From an uncultured Eubacteriales bacterium (GTDB taxonomy: Bacteria > Bacillota > Clostridia > Oscillospirales > Oscillospiraceae), in assembly GCA_949289455.1 (NCBI GenBank), contig CASEOA010000097.1, positions 62,001 to 126,000 on the forward strand: DNA of 64,000 nucleotides, written 5' to 3'. A program made the position numbers and the translations under genes. This document shows positions 16,196 to 24,957 of the stretch, in pieces (position 1 is the first letter of the stretch; each line of letters opens with the position of its first letter). The notes below the pieces were generated by a model. That model was not told the DNA's origin. It worked only from the letters and a program-made list of their open reading frames with translations, and ran no database searches.

Positions 16196-17599
16196 ATGTC
16201 TCAAAAACACGATCAACGCCCCCGGGACGGGTTCCGGGGGAAATGGGGGTTTATCCTGGCCTGCATCGGCTCGGCGGTGGGCATGGCCAACATCTGGCGG
16301 TTCCCCTACCTGGTGGCCCGGTATGGCGGGCTCACCTTCCTGCTGCCCTATCTGCTCTTCGTGGTGGTCATCGCCGCCTCCGGGGTGATGGAGGAATTCG
16401 CCCTGGGCCGCTGGGCGGAGGCCGGGCCGGTGGGAGCCTTCGGCAAGGCCACCCGGGAGCGGCTGGGCTCCACCCGGCCGGGGGAGGCCATCGGCCTGCT
16501 GCCGGTGATCGGCTCCCTGGGCCTGGCCATCGGCTACACCGTGGTCATGGGCTGGATTTTCAAGTACGCCGTCATGGCGATTACCGGCCAGCTCTTCGCC
16601 CTGGGCCAGGACATGGACGCCATTGTGAACGCCTTCAACGCCACCGCCCCCACCACCGACACGTTGGGCGAGGGCGTGGGGATGATGGTGCAGAACGGCG
16701 TGTTTGGCATCGGCAACGGTGTGTGGATTGTGGTGGCGGTGGCCGCCTCGGCCATCATTATGGCCCTGGGAGTGGCCGGCGGCATTGAAAAAGCCTGCAA
16801 GGTCATGATCCCCCTGCTCTTCGGCCTGTTCCTGGTGATGGCGGTGTACATCGCCTTCCTGCCCGGGGCCGCCGACGGCTACCGGTTCATCTTTACCCTG
16901 GACCCGGCGGGACTGCTGGAGTGGGAGGTGTGGATCTACGCCTTCGGCCAGGCCTTCTTCTCCCTGTCGGTGGCGGGCAGCGGCTCGGTGATCTACGGCT
17001 CCTATCTGGGAAAGGACGTGGAGCTGTCCTCCTCCGCCCGCAACGTAGCGGTGTTCGACACCCTGGCCGCCCTGGTGGCCACCCTGGTCATCATCCCCGC
17101 CATGGCCACCACCGGCAGCCAGGTGGACAGCCGGGGCCCCGGCCTCATGTTCATCTCCCTGCCCGGCGTGTTCAACGGCATGGGGACGGTAGGCTGGGTG
17201 GTGGGGGCCTTCTTCTTCCTGGCGGTGCTCTTCGCCGGGGCCACCTCCATCATCAACCTGTATGAGACCCCGGTGGCCTTCTGCCAGGAAAAACTGCGGC
17301 TGGGCCGGGTGCCCGCCGTGCTGGTCATCCACATCCTGGGGCTGGCGGTGGCTCTGCTCATCCAGCCCTGGACCTCCCAGTGGATGGATATGGTGTCCAT
17401 CTATATCTGCCCCTTCGGGGCCGCCCTGGCAGGGATCATGTTCTTCTGGGTGCTCCGCAAAAAAACCGCCCTGGAGGCGGTAAACCAGGGCGCCCGGAAG
17501 CCCATCGGCGGCTGGTTCCTCCCCTTCGGCAAGTGGGTGTACGTCCCCCTGTGCGTGGTGGCCCTGGTGGCCGGAGCCATCCTGGGCGGCATCGGATAA
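16196..17599 (+). CDS. Sodium-dependent transporter, neurotransmitter:sodium symporter (NSS/SNF) family
   Basis: A 467-residue polytopic protein with about 11-12 membrane segments. The first helix has the Na+/substrate-binding signature GSAVGMANIWRFPYL (about residues 22-36) diagnostic of the LeuT/NSS fold. Bacterial members import amino acids with Na+. ATG 16196 is preceded by GGGAGGGAC. It stands alone between terminators beside ridA and the YheO-like regulator, suggesting a small amino-acid uptake and degradation regulon. The substrate is unknown. Confidence 0.93.
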   Translation: MSQKHDQRPRDGFRGKWGFILACIGSAVGMANIWRFPYLVARYGGLTFLLPYLLFVVVIAASGVMEEFALGRWAEAGPVGAFGKATRERLGSTRPGEAIGLLPVIGSLGLAIGYTVVMGWIFKYAVMAITGQLFALGQDMDAIVNAFNATAPTTDTLGEGVGMMVQNGVFGIGNGVWIVVAVAASAIIMALGVAGGIEKACKVMIPLLFGLFLVMAVYIAFLPGAADGYRFIFTLDPAGLLEWEVWIYAFGQAFFSLSVAGSGSVIYGSYLGKDVELSSSARNVAVFDTLAALVATLVIIPAMATTGSQVDSRGPGLMFISLPGVFNGMGTVGWVVGAFFFLAVLFAGATSIINLYETPVAFCQEKLRLGRVPAVLVIHILGLAVALLIQPWTSQWMDMVSIYICPFGAALAGIMFFWVLRKKTALEAVNQGARKPIGGWFLPFGKWVYVPLCVVALVAGAILGGIG

Positions 17600-17602
17600 G
17601 TC

Positions 17603-17642
17603 AAAAAAATTCCGCAGGACAAAAGTCCTGCGGAATTTTTTT
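17603..17642. terminator. Bidirectional terminator between the NSS transporter and citrate synthase
   Basis: AAATTCCGCAGGAC / GTCCTGCGGAATTT surrounds an AAAA loop, with A7 on the left and T7 on the right. It serves both converging genes; the citrate synthase stop codon lies within its T tract. Confidence 0.95.
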
Positions 17643-19008
17643 ATCTCTGACTCAGGGGCACAAAGGGCCGGGCGGGAGCCACTGCCTTGTAGGCGGGGCG
17701 GATAATCCGGTTGCCCGGCTGGTAGACCTCCTCGATGCGGTGGGCGCACCAGCCCACGATACGGGCCACGGCGAAGAGGGGGGTGTACAGCTCCTGGGGG
17801 ATGCCCATCATCTGGTACACCAGGCCGGAGAACAGGTCCACGTTGGCGCACACCATCTTGCTCTCCCCCTTGACGGTGCGCATCATCTCCGGGGTGAGCC
17901 GCTCCACCGCCTCGTACAGCCGGAACTCCTTCTCCATCCCCTTGGTCTCGGCCAGCTGGCGGGCAAACTTCTTCAGCAGCACCGCCCGGGGGTCGGAGAT
18001 GGTGTAGATGGCGTGGCCCATGCCGTAGATGAGGCCGGACTTGTCGCCGCCCTCCTTCTTCAGCAGCTTGGTCAGGCAGGCCCGGACCTCGTCGTCGTCG
18101 GACCAGTCCTTCACCTCGTTCTTGATGTAGCTGAACATCTCCATGACCTTTTTGTTGGCGCCGCCGTGGCGGGGGCCCTTCAGGGAGCCCACCGCCGCCG
18201 CGATGGCGGAGTAGATGTCGGTGCCCGAGGAGGACAGCACCCGGCAGGTGAAGGCGGAGTTGTTGCCGCCGCCGTGCTCGGCGTGGAGCACCAGGCACAG
18301 GTCCAGCAGCTTGGCCTCCTGCTCGGTGAACTGATTGTCGTGGCGGACGGAGTAGAGGAAGTTCTCCGCCACGCTGAGCCCGGGCTGGGGCCGGTGGAGG
18401 TAGAGGGACTCGTTGTCGTAGTAGTGGCGCTTTACGGCGAAGGCGTGGGCCACGATGACGGGCACCCGGGCGATGAGCTGGACGGCCTGCCGCAGCTGGT
18501 TCTCCAGGGACATGTCGTCGGGGTTGTCGTCATAGGAATAGAGGGCCAGCACCGACCGGGCCAGCTTGTTCATCACGTCGGGGCTGGGGGCCTTGATGAT
18601 CATGTCCTCGGTGAACATGTGGGGCAGGGTGTGGTTGTCGGAGAGGATCTGCTGAAACGTGGTCAGCTGCTCCCGGGTGGGCAGGGCCCCGAAGAGGAGC
18701 AGATAGGCGGTCTCCTCAAAGCCGAAACGGTTCTCGCTGACGAAGCCGTCCACCAGCTCCTCCACGTCGATGCCCCGGTAAATCAGCTTGCCGGGGGCGG
18801 GCAGCTTCTCCCCGTCCTGGAGGTAGTAGCCCAGCACGTTGCCGATCTGGGTGACCCCGGCCATGACGCCGGTGCCGTCGGCGTTGCGCAGGCCACGCTT
18901 GACCCGGTAGCGCTCATAGTAGGCGGGGTCGATCTGGTTATACTTGCGGTACTCCCCGCATAGACTCTGGATGAAGTCTGTGGAATTGACCTTGGCTTCG
19001 TTTTGCAT
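17641..19008 (-). CDS. gltA: Citrate synthase
   Basis: A 455-residue citrate synthase that condenses acetyl-CoA and oxaloacetate in the cytosol. Catalytic motifs are visible: LHAEHGGGNNSAF (first His region, about residues 241-253), GMGHAIYTISDPRA (second His, about 327-340) and a C-terminal Asp region. RHGGANKKV is also characteristic. The ATG at 19008 follows AAGGAG with 8-nt spacing. No aconitase or isocitrate dehydrogenase is nearby, so it probably feeds a partial TCA/glutamate route. Confidence 0.95.
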   Translation of the reverse strand: MQNEAKVNSTDFIQSLCGEYRKYNQIDPAYYERYRVKRGLRNADGTGVMAGVTQIGNVLGYYLQDGEKLPAPGKLIYRGIDVEELVDGFVSENRFGFEETAYLLLFGALPTREQLTTFQQILSDNHTLPHMFTEDMIIKAPSPDVMNKLARSVLALYSYDDNPDDMSLENQLRQAVQLIARVPVIVAHAFAVKRHYYDNESLYLHRPQPGLSVAENFLYSVRHDNQFTEQEAKLLDLCLVLHAEHGGGNNSAFTCRVLSSSGTDIYSAIAAAVGSLKGPRHGGANKKVMEMFSYIKNEVKDWSDDDEVRACLTKLLKKEGGDKSGLIYGMGHAIYTISDPRAVLLKKFARQLAETKGMEKEFRLYEAVERLTPEMMRTVKGESKMVCANVDLFSGLVYQMMGIPQELYTPLFAVARIVGWCAHRIEEVYQPGNRIIRPAYKAVAPARPFVPLSQR

Positions 19009-19045
19009 CTTCGGCGACTCCTTTGCCCAAATACTTTTGCACAGT

Positions 19046-19074
19046 ATTGTACAGCTATTTTGCAATACCGTCAA
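19046..19074 (-). promoter_or_regulatory. Promoter of citrate synthase
   Basis: On the minus strand, TTGACG (19074-19069), a 17-nt spacer and TACAAT (19051-19046) lie 37 nt before the ATG. It sits in the AT-rich region divergent from the SpoIID gene. Confidence 0.78.
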
Positions 19075-19147
19075 TAAGCAAACTTCATAAAATGAAATTT
19101 GAAAGCAGATGAATTTTGACTTGCAAAACGGAGGGAGATGGTGGGGG

Positions 19148-20152
19148 ATGAGACAGGTGGCCGTCACCGCCCTGGCCCTGCTGTTGGCGCTGTTTCTGCT
19201 CCCCCTGCTGCTGGTGCCCCAGGGGGAGGTGGAGGGGCCGGTGGAGAGCGGCAGCCTGCCCATCGACCGCACGGTGGTCACCCCGGAGCCCGCCCTGGAC
19301 AGCGCCGTCCAGGTCACGGTGAAGGGAGCCGACGGGACGGTGGCTACCCTGGCCCTGGACAACTACCTGTGGGGGGTGGTGGCCGCCGAGATGCCCGCCT
19401 CCTTCGAGCCGGAGGCGTTAAAGGCCCAGGCGGTGGCCGCCCGCACCTACACCCTGGGCAAGCTGGAGCGGGAGACCGCCGCCCACCCGGACGCCGACCT
19501 GTGCACCGACGTGAACTGCTGCCAGGCCTACCGCACCCAGGCGGAGGCGGCGGAGAGCTGGGGGGACATGGCCCAGAGCTACACACAGAAAATCACCGCC
19601 GCCGTGGCGGACACCGACGGGGTGGCGGCGCTCTATGAGGGAAAACCGATCCAGGCGGTGTTTTTCTCCTCCGCTGACGGCCGGACGGTGGACGCGGTGG
19701 AGGTGTGGGGCAATTCCGTGCCCTATCTCACCGGGGTGGACAGCCCCGAGGGGGAGGAGGTGCCCAACTACCACTCCACCGTCACCGTGCCCCTGGAGGA
19801 ATTCAAGACCAAGCTGCTGGCCCAGTATCCCGCCGCTAACCTGTCCGGCGACCCGGCGGGGTGGTTTGCCAACACGGTGGCCAACTCCGCCGGAGGGGTG
19901 AGTTCGGTGGACGTGGGAGGCGTCACCGTCAGCGGCCAGGCCCTGCGCACCCTCTTCGGGCTGCGCTCCACCAGCTTCACCATCACCGCCTCTGCCGATG
20001 GGGTGGCCTTCGCCGTTACCGGCTACGGCCACGGGGTGGGCATGAGCCAGTACGGGGCCAACGCCCTGGCCAAGGAGGGCAAGAGCTACGAGGATATCTT
20101 GAAGTGGTACTACACCGGGGTGGAGGTGGCGGTCTATTCCCCGGCGGCATAA
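19148..20152 (+). CDS. spoIID: SpoIID-family stage II sporulation protein D (peptidoglycan lytic transglycosylase)
   Basis: A 334-residue protein with an N-terminal signal anchor (about residues 2-22, very Leu-rich). The SpoIID domain has the catalytic AAEMP Glu (near residue 81) with FEPEALKAQAVAARTY, and a C-terminal YGHGVGMSQYGA motif (about 297-308). It cleaves denuded glycan strands during forespore engulfment together with SpoIIP/SpoIIM. The length fits SpoIID. It indicates a sporulation-capable lineage. The start at 19148 is chosen for the signal anchor and a purine-rich upstream region. Confidence 0.9.
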   Translation: MRQVAVTALALLLALFLLPLLLVPQGEVEGPVESGSLPIDRTVVTPEPALDSAVQVTVKGADGTVATLALDNYLWGVVAAEMPASFEPEALKAQAVAARTYTLGKLERETAAHPDADLCTDVNCCQAYRTQAEAAESWGDMAQSYTQKITAAVADTDGVAALYEGKPIQAVFFSSADGRTVDAVEVWGNSVPYLTGVDSPEGEEVPNYHSTVTVPLEEFKTKLLAQYPAANLSGDPAGWFANTVANSAGGVSSVDVGGVTVSGQALRTLFGLRSTSFTITASADGVAFAVTGYGHGVGMSQYGANALAKEGKSYEDILKWYYTGVEVAVYSPAA

Positions 20153-20157
20153 TGGAA

Positions 20158-20183
20158 GGGCCTGCCGCACACGCGGCAGGCCC
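20158..20183. terminator. Terminator hairpin between spoIID and the BlaR1-like gene
   Basis: GGGCCTGCCGC (20158-20168) pairs with GCGGCAGGCCC (20173-20183) across ACAC. It lies between two converging genes; the T tails are short. Confidence 0.75.
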
Positions 20184-20196
20184 TTGCGCTGCGCTG

Positions 20197-22911
20197 TTAC
20201 CAGCCGGTACCCACGATATTGCCGTGCCAGCCGTCGGCCTCCAGGGTAATATAGCCGCAGCGGCCGTATTCATAGGCCCCTTGCGGTACCGATGGATCGC
20301 TTCCGGTGTAATCCACGGTGTTGCCCGCGATGGAGTGGGCCAGGGCGGTCTCGTTTTCCGGGACAAAGATGGTGGTCAGATAGAAGGGATAGACGTTGTC
20401 CGGCAGGTCCTGAAAGGCGGGAATATCATTCTCCACGGGACTGACCACACATTGGACATAGGTCCAGCAGAGGCTGCCGCCCGAGCTGGCTTGGAGGTGG
20501 CGCTCTTCCACCTGGCTGCAAAACGCCTGGGCCGCTGCCAGATAATCCTGGCCGGTGTTGGGGATCACGATTTGCTCCTGCTGGTCATAGCCGCCCCCCA
20601 GGGCCTGGAACTCCACCTCGTCATACCAGCCCCGCAGGAGCTGATATGGGTTTGTTTCCTCCGCCCCGTCCGACTTGAGCCATACTGCGCCGGAGCCGTC
20701 GTCAAAAGCCGCCGCCGGGTATCCCTCATAGGCGGTAAACGTCCATCCCGGCCCTGTCAAGGTCACGCCCGCCCCTTTGGGGGCATCTCCCGCCGGGGCG
20801 CTGTAGGCCCGCCAGGTGAGATCGGACAGTTCGCTGTAAAAGGACTGGCTATTGCGGGAGCTCCAACAATCTCCAAGCCCATTACCCACCTGACCACCCT
20901 CGGACAGCAGAGTGAGGGTAAGGGGTGTCTCTCCCGTGGTCACTCCGGTCAGCAGGCTGGCGGAGGTCTGGGTGGGGGTAATCCGGTTGTCCGGGGTAAA
21001 GCTCTCCGCCATCAGCATCAGCGCCTGTCGGTGGATGGGCGCCATGGGGCCGGGTGCGGGAGACACCGCGGACGCGGAATGGGCGAGGTCGGGGTCAAAC
21101 CACTTGGTGGAGATCTTCCAGCAGCCGCCGTCCACCGCTTCCACATAGTAGTCGCGGTAACACCAACCGTTCCCCTGGGCCATAAAGACCCGCCCGCTGT
21201 CGTCGGCGGGGGTCATGTCCTTGGTATCCCCGGCCAGATAGTCGGCCAGATTGGTGGTGATATAATCCACCGTCAGGGTAAAGCCGGAGCAATAGTCGGA
21301 GGTCCAGACCCAGTTGGTATCCCCCGCGGTCCACTGGGTCCAGCCCTCCACCGGCAGGTAGAGATACCAGCCGTCCCCGTCGTAGCGGTGGACAGGATAG
21401 CTGCCGGGTTCGGTTCCTTCCGGGTAGGTGATTTGCTCCCCCCAATCCTTCACATAGAGGGGCAGATCCAGGCTTTTTTCTCCCACATACCAGTCGTAAA
21501 TGGCCTCCTCATAGCTGTTGTGCCAGCCGTAGAAGCTCATGTTGTCGTTGACCGGCCCGTCGTACAGGACATCATAGCTGCCGTCGGGGTAGCGCAGGGC
21601 CACAATGTTGCGGCCCCCCTGGCCCTCCAGGTCGAACCAGCCGTCCTCCTCATACATCCCGCCCGCCAGGGCCACCTGCTCCGGGGGCACGTCGATCTGC
21701 ACCAGGTACTGGAATACCCAGGCCTCCAGGGCGCCCTCGGGAGCCAGTTCATCCAGCTCCCCCATCTTGTCCAGAGCAACGAGCTTGGTGCCGGTGACCT
21801 GGGCGGTGCGCCCTTCCTGGGATGGAATCCCGTTGTCCAGGGGGGTGTAGGTGACTTCCTTCGCCGCCGCCATGGTCTGCCGGGCAAAGTCCTCCATACT
21901 CTCATACTGCCCGCTGCCGCCGGTACTCTGCCCGGCGGGGTTGGCGGCGCAGGCGGCGATCACCGCCGTGCAGACCAGCCCCGCCGCCACGGACAGCCAC
22001 AGCTTGGGCTGCTTCCGCCCCAGCAGATTGCGGATGCGGCCCTTGGGGTCTCCCTCCCCAAAGGCCAGGGGCGTGCCTGCGATGGTGAGCCGCCCGGTGG
22101 ACAGGGCCAGCAGGGTGGCGGAGTAGTCCGCCTTCCCATCCTCCCCCAGGGCCTTGACCACCGCCTCGTCGCACCGCATTTCCATATCCCGGCCCGCCAG
22201 CACAAAGGCCGCCCACACCAGAGGGTTGAACCAGTGGAGGCAGAGGGCGGCAAAGGCCAGCACCTTCACCACATGGTCCCCGTGGCGGATGTGGTACTGC
22301 TCATGGCGGATGATGCAGCCCAGCTCCCGCCGGGTCAGGGTGGAGGGCAGATAGATCCTGGGCCGGAACAGCCCCAGCACAAAGGGGGTGGAGATGTAGT
22401 CGGCCAGGTAGAGGTTGTCCCCCAGGTGGAACACCCCCACCAGCTTCCGCCGCAGCCGGAACAGAGCAATCATACTGTACCCCGCCATGGCGGCCACCCC
22501 CGCCAGCCACACCCAGGAGGCCACCGCTGTCCAGTCCACCGGCTGCTTGGCCTGCTCCGGCGGGACCGGGGAGGTAGTGGCAACCGGCCGGGACACCGGC
22601 TGGCTGACCGGGAGGTCTGTCTGGGGCTGGAGCTCCTCCGGCTGGGCGGGCCGGACATAGGTGACGGTGCTGACCGCCGGGCTGGCCTGCCGGGCGGGGG
22701 CGTTCAGGGCCCCCAGCAGGGAAATCCCGGCGGACAGGGACACAGGGCAGAGCAGCCGGAAGAGCACCACCGCCCACAGGGCGTAGGAAAAGACTTTCGG
22801 GGCCCGTTTCAGGGCCAGCCGGGCGGCCAGCACGCACAGGATCACGATGCCGCCGGTAAGGCTCATGTCCAAAAGGGTGGGGAACAACGTCTGAGATAAA
22901 AATGCCGTCAT
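20197..22911 (-). CDS. BlaR1/MecR1-like M56 family membrane metallopeptidase with very large C-terminal sensor
   Basis: A 904-residue protein. The N-terminal 330 residues form the M56 domain: hydrophobic helices near 16-33, 42-58, 135-150 and 310-325, with zinc-site IIRHEQYHIRHGDH (HEQYH near residue 203). The remaining 580 residues are predicted extracellular, rich in Trp, Tyr, Gly and Asp, and contain no obvious SxxK/KTG penicillin-binding motif. Known BlaR1 proteins are about 580-600 residues, so this sensor is unusually long. It follows the BlaI-like repressor with a 7-nt gap. The ligand is unknown and need not be a beta-lactam. Confidence 0.85.
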   Translation of the reverse strand: MTAFLSQTLFPTLLDMSLTGGIVILCVLAARLALKRAPKVFSYALWAVVLFRLLCPVSLSAGISLLGALNAPARQASPAVSTVTYVRPAQPEELQPQTDLPVSQPVSRPVATTSPVPPEQAKQPVDWTAVASWVWLAGVAAMAGYSMIALFRLRRKLVGVFHLGDNLYLADYISTPFVLGLFRPRIYLPSTLTRRELGCIIRHEQYHIRHGDHVVKVLAFAALCLHWFNPLVWAAFVLAGRDMEMRCDEAVVKALGEDGKADYSATLLALSTGRLTIAGTPLAFGEGDPKGRIRNLLGRKQPKLWLSVAAGLVCTAVIAACAANPAGQSTGGSGQYESMEDFARQTMAAAKEVTYTPLDNGIPSQEGRTAQVTGTKLVALDKMGELDELAPEGALEAWVFQYLVQIDVPPEQVALAGGMYEEDGWFDLEGQGGRNIVALRYPDGSYDVLYDGPVNDNMSFYGWHNSYEEAIYDWYVGEKSLDLPLYVKDWGEQITYPEGTEPGSYPVHRYDGDGWYLYLPVEGWTQWTAGDTNWVWTSDYCSGFTLTVDYITTNLADYLAGDTKDMTPADDSGRVFMAQGNGWCYRDYYVEAVDGGCWKISTKWFDPDLAHSASAVSPAPGPMAPIHRQALMLMAESFTPDNRITPTQTSASLLTGVTTGETPLTLTLLSEGGQVGNGLGDCWSSRNSQSFYSELSDLTWRAYSAPAGDAPKGAGVTLTGPGWTFTAYEGYPAAAFDDGSGAVWLKSDGAEETNPYQLLRGWYDEVEFQALGGGYDQQEQIVIPNTGQDYLAAAQAFCSQVEERHLQASSGGSLCWTYVQCVVSPVENDIPAFQDLPDNVYPFYLTTIFVPENETALAHSIAGNTVDYTGSDPSVPQGAYEYGRCGYITLEADGWHGNIVGTGW

Positions 22912-22918
22912 GTCTGGG

Positions 22919-23278
22919 TCACCCCCTGTTCTCGTCGATCAGCTTTTGTAACTGGGCGATCTCCTCCTGGGACAGCTTTTTCCGCCGGGTAAAGGCGGTC
23001 AGAAAGGCGGGAAGAGACCCGTCAAAGCGCTGGGCCACAAATTCCTCGCTCTGCCGGGCATAAAACTCCTCCCGGGACAACAGGGCGGTGACCACGCCCC
23101 CCTCGTTCTGGAAGATGCCCCGCTGACACAGCCGCTTGAGCACGGTATAGGTGGTGGACTTTTTCCAGCCCAGCACCTCCTCCGCCCGGCGCACCAGCTG
23201 GGCGGAAGGCATGGGCGCCCCCGCCCAGATCAGGTCGGCGAACTTTGCCTCCACCGCCCCCAGCGTCCAGTCTGCCAT
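22919..23278 (-). CDS. BlaI/MecI-family transcriptional repressor
   Basis: A 119-residue winged-helix repressor. The family pattern is present: LGAVEAKFADLIW at the start, the WKKSTTYTVLKRLCQRGI recognition-helix region (about residues 38-55), and a C-terminal helical dimerisation half. In known systems the partner metallopeptidase triggers its cleavage. ATG 23278 follows GGAGGGATC. It is co-transcribed with the BlaR1-like gene from a promoter carrying a matching palindrome, so autoregulation is likely. Confidence 0.92.
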   Translation of the reverse strand: MADWTLGAVEAKFADLIWAGAPMPSAQLVRRAEEVLGWKKSTTYTVLKRLCQRGIFQNEGGVVTALLSREEFYARQSEEFVAQRFDGSLPAFLTAFTRRKKLSQEEIAQLQKLIDENRG

Positions 23279-23320
23279 CACGATCCCTCCTTTGGTCTAC
23301 ATGTTGTCGTCTGTATAGTT

Positions 23321-23349
23321 AGTCTACAACTAGTAGACTTATTTGTCAA
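23321..23349 (-). promoter_or_regulatory. Promoter and operator of the BlaI/BlaR1-like operon
   Basis: TTGACA (23349-23344), a 17-nt spacer and TAGACT (23326-23321) form the minus-strand promoter. The dyad AGTCTAC-AACTA-GTAGACT (23321-23339) fills the space from the -10 into the spacer, the position expected for a BlaI-type operator. A half-site GTCTACA lies at 23295-23301. Confidence 0.75.
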
Positions 23350-23404
23350 GGGAAAAACCGGATTGGAACCCTGAAAAATTTTTAGCCTGCCGGTGAGATG
23401 GACG

Positions 23405-23433
23405 TTGTCAAAAAACCGACTCTTTGGTATAAT
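23405..23433 (+). promoter_or_regulatory. Promoter of the FAD dehydrogenase gene
   Basis: TTGTCA (23405-23410), a 17-nt spacer and a consensus TATAAT (23428-23433) give a start near 23440 and a 55-nt leader. Confidence 0.78.
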
Positions 23434-23494
23434 AACATATCGGGATATGGGGTTGTGCCCCGCCCAAATTATGACGTAAAGTGAGAGATCGCAC

Positions 23495-24889
23495 ATGAAC
23501 ACACGGTATGACGTTGCCATTCTGGGCTGCGGCGAGGCCGGTATCTTCGCCGGATATGAACTGATGCACCGCAATCCCGGGCTGAAGGTGGTGGCCCTGG
23601 ATCAGGGGGCCGATATCTACACCCGCAGCTGTCCCATTGTGGCAGGCAAGGTGAAGGAGTGCATCCACTGCAAGGTGTGCGGCACCATGTGCGGCTTTGG
23701 GGGCGCTGGGGCCTTCTCCGACGGCAAGTATAACTTCACCACTGCCTTTGGCGGCTGGCTCACCGATTTCATGCCCCATGACGAGGTTATGCGCCTCATC
23801 GACTATGTGGACTCCATCAACATGAAGCATGGGGCCACCGACAAGGTCTTTTCCACCGACACCCCCGAGGCCAGAGCGTTGGAGAAAAAGGCCCTGGAGC
23901 ACGACCTCCACCTGCTCCAGGCCCGGTGCAAGCACCTGGGCACCGAGAACAACCTGAAAATCCTCCAGAGCATTTATGAGGAGTGCCGCAAGGGGGTGGA
24001 GTTCCGGTTCCACACCGCCGTCACCAAGATCGAGAACCTGAACGGGGAGGGCTACCGCCTTATCACCGAAAAGGGGGACCAGGTGGACTGCACCTGGCTC
24101 ATCGCCGGGCCCGGCCGCTCGGGGGCGGAGTGGTTCTCCAACCAGTGCAAGGACCTGGGCATAAAGCTCATCAACAACCAGGTGGACATCGGCGTGCGGG
24201 TGGAGCTGCCCGCCAAGGTCTTTGAGCACATCACCGACGTGGTGTACGAGTCCAAGCTGGTGTACCGCACCAAGCAGTACGGCGATCAGGTGCGCACCTT
24301 CTGCATGAATCCTTACGGCCACGTGGTGGCCGAGAGCGTGGAGGGCATCAACACCGTCAATGGCCACTCCTACTCCGACCCCGCCCTCCAGAGCGAGAAC
24401 ACCAACTTCGCCCTGCTGGTGTCCAACCGGTTTACCCAGCCCTTTAATGAGCCCTACCGTTACGGCAAGCACATTGCCTCCCTGTCCAACATGCTGGCGG
24501 GGGGCGTGCTGGTCCAGCGGTTCGGGGATCTGGTCAGCGGCATCCGCACCAACGAGCACCGGCTGAGCAAGTCCTTTGTCCGGCCCACCCTCACCGCCGC
24601 CGTCCCCGGCGACCTGAGCCTGGCCCTGCCCAAGCGGCAGCTGGACGACATCATCGAGATGATCTATCAGCTGGACAAGATCGCCCCCGGTACCGCCAAC
24701 TACGACACCCTCCTCTACGGCGCCGAGGTGAAGTTCTACTCCGCCCGGCTGGCCCTCTCCGGGGAGCTGGAGACCACCCTGCCCGGCTTCTTTGCCGTGG
24801 GCGACGGCGCGGGCATCACCCGTGGTCTGGCCCAGGCCGGGGCCTCCGGCGTCAAGGCCGCCCAGGTGAGTCTGAGCCGGCTGAACTAA
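23495..24889 (+). CDS. FAD-dependent dehydrogenase/oxidoreductase with Cys-rich motif
   Basis: A 464-residue flavoprotein of the NAD(P)/FAD-dependent oxidoreductase superfamily. The N-terminal Rossmann motif is AILGCGEAGIFAGYEL (residues 8-23), and the C-terminal FAVGDGAGITRGLAQA (about 432-447) closes the FAD site. An unusual Cys cluster, CPIV…KECIHCKVCGTMCGFGG (about residues 46-70), resembles an iron-sulfur or redox-active site. It is monocistronic. The substrate is unknown. Confidence 0.85.
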   Translation: MNTRYDVAILGCGEAGIFAGYELMHRNPGLKVVALDQGADIYTRSCPIVAGKVKECIHCKVCGTMCGFGGAGAFSDGKYNFTTAFGGWLTDFMPHDEVMRLIDYVDSINMKHGATDKVFSTDTPEARALEKKALEHDLHLLQARCKHLGTENNLKILQSIYEECRKGVEFRFHTAVTKIENLNGEGYRLITEKGDQVDCTWLIAGPGRSGAEWFSNQCKDLGIKLINNQVDIGVRVELPAKVFEHITDVVYESKLVYRTKQYGDQVRTFCMNPYGHVVAESVEGINTVNGHSYSDPALQSENTNFALLVSNRFTQPFNEPYRYGKHIASLSNMLAGGVLVQRFGDLVSGIRTNEHRLSKSFVRPTLTAAVPGDLSLALPKRQLDDIIEMIYQLDKIAPGTANYDTLLYGAEVKFYSARLALSGELETTLPGFFAVGDGAGITRGLAQAGASGVKAAQVSLSRLN

Positions 24890-24898
24890 AAGAAATAC

Positions 24899-24934
24899 GC
24901 AAAGGGCGCGCCGCGAAAGCGGCGCGCCCTTTGC
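24899..24934. terminator. Strong bidirectional terminator with GAAA tetraloop
   Basis: A perfect 16-bp stem, GCAAAGGGCGCGCCGC / GCGGCGCGCCCTTTGC, is closed by GAAA and lies between two converging genes. Confidence 0.85.
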
Positions 24935-24957
24935 GTTGAGGGTAGGGAAAGAAAGCC

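Noticed and set aside
15689..18298. Long minus-strand open frame across ridA and the NSS transporter
   Set aside because: It crosses two well-supported plus-strand genes and a terminator and has shadow composition.
19861..22899. Long plus-strand open frame opposite the BlaR1-like gene
   Set aside because: It has antisense composition, no ribosome site or motif, and the minus-strand M56 gene explains the stretch.
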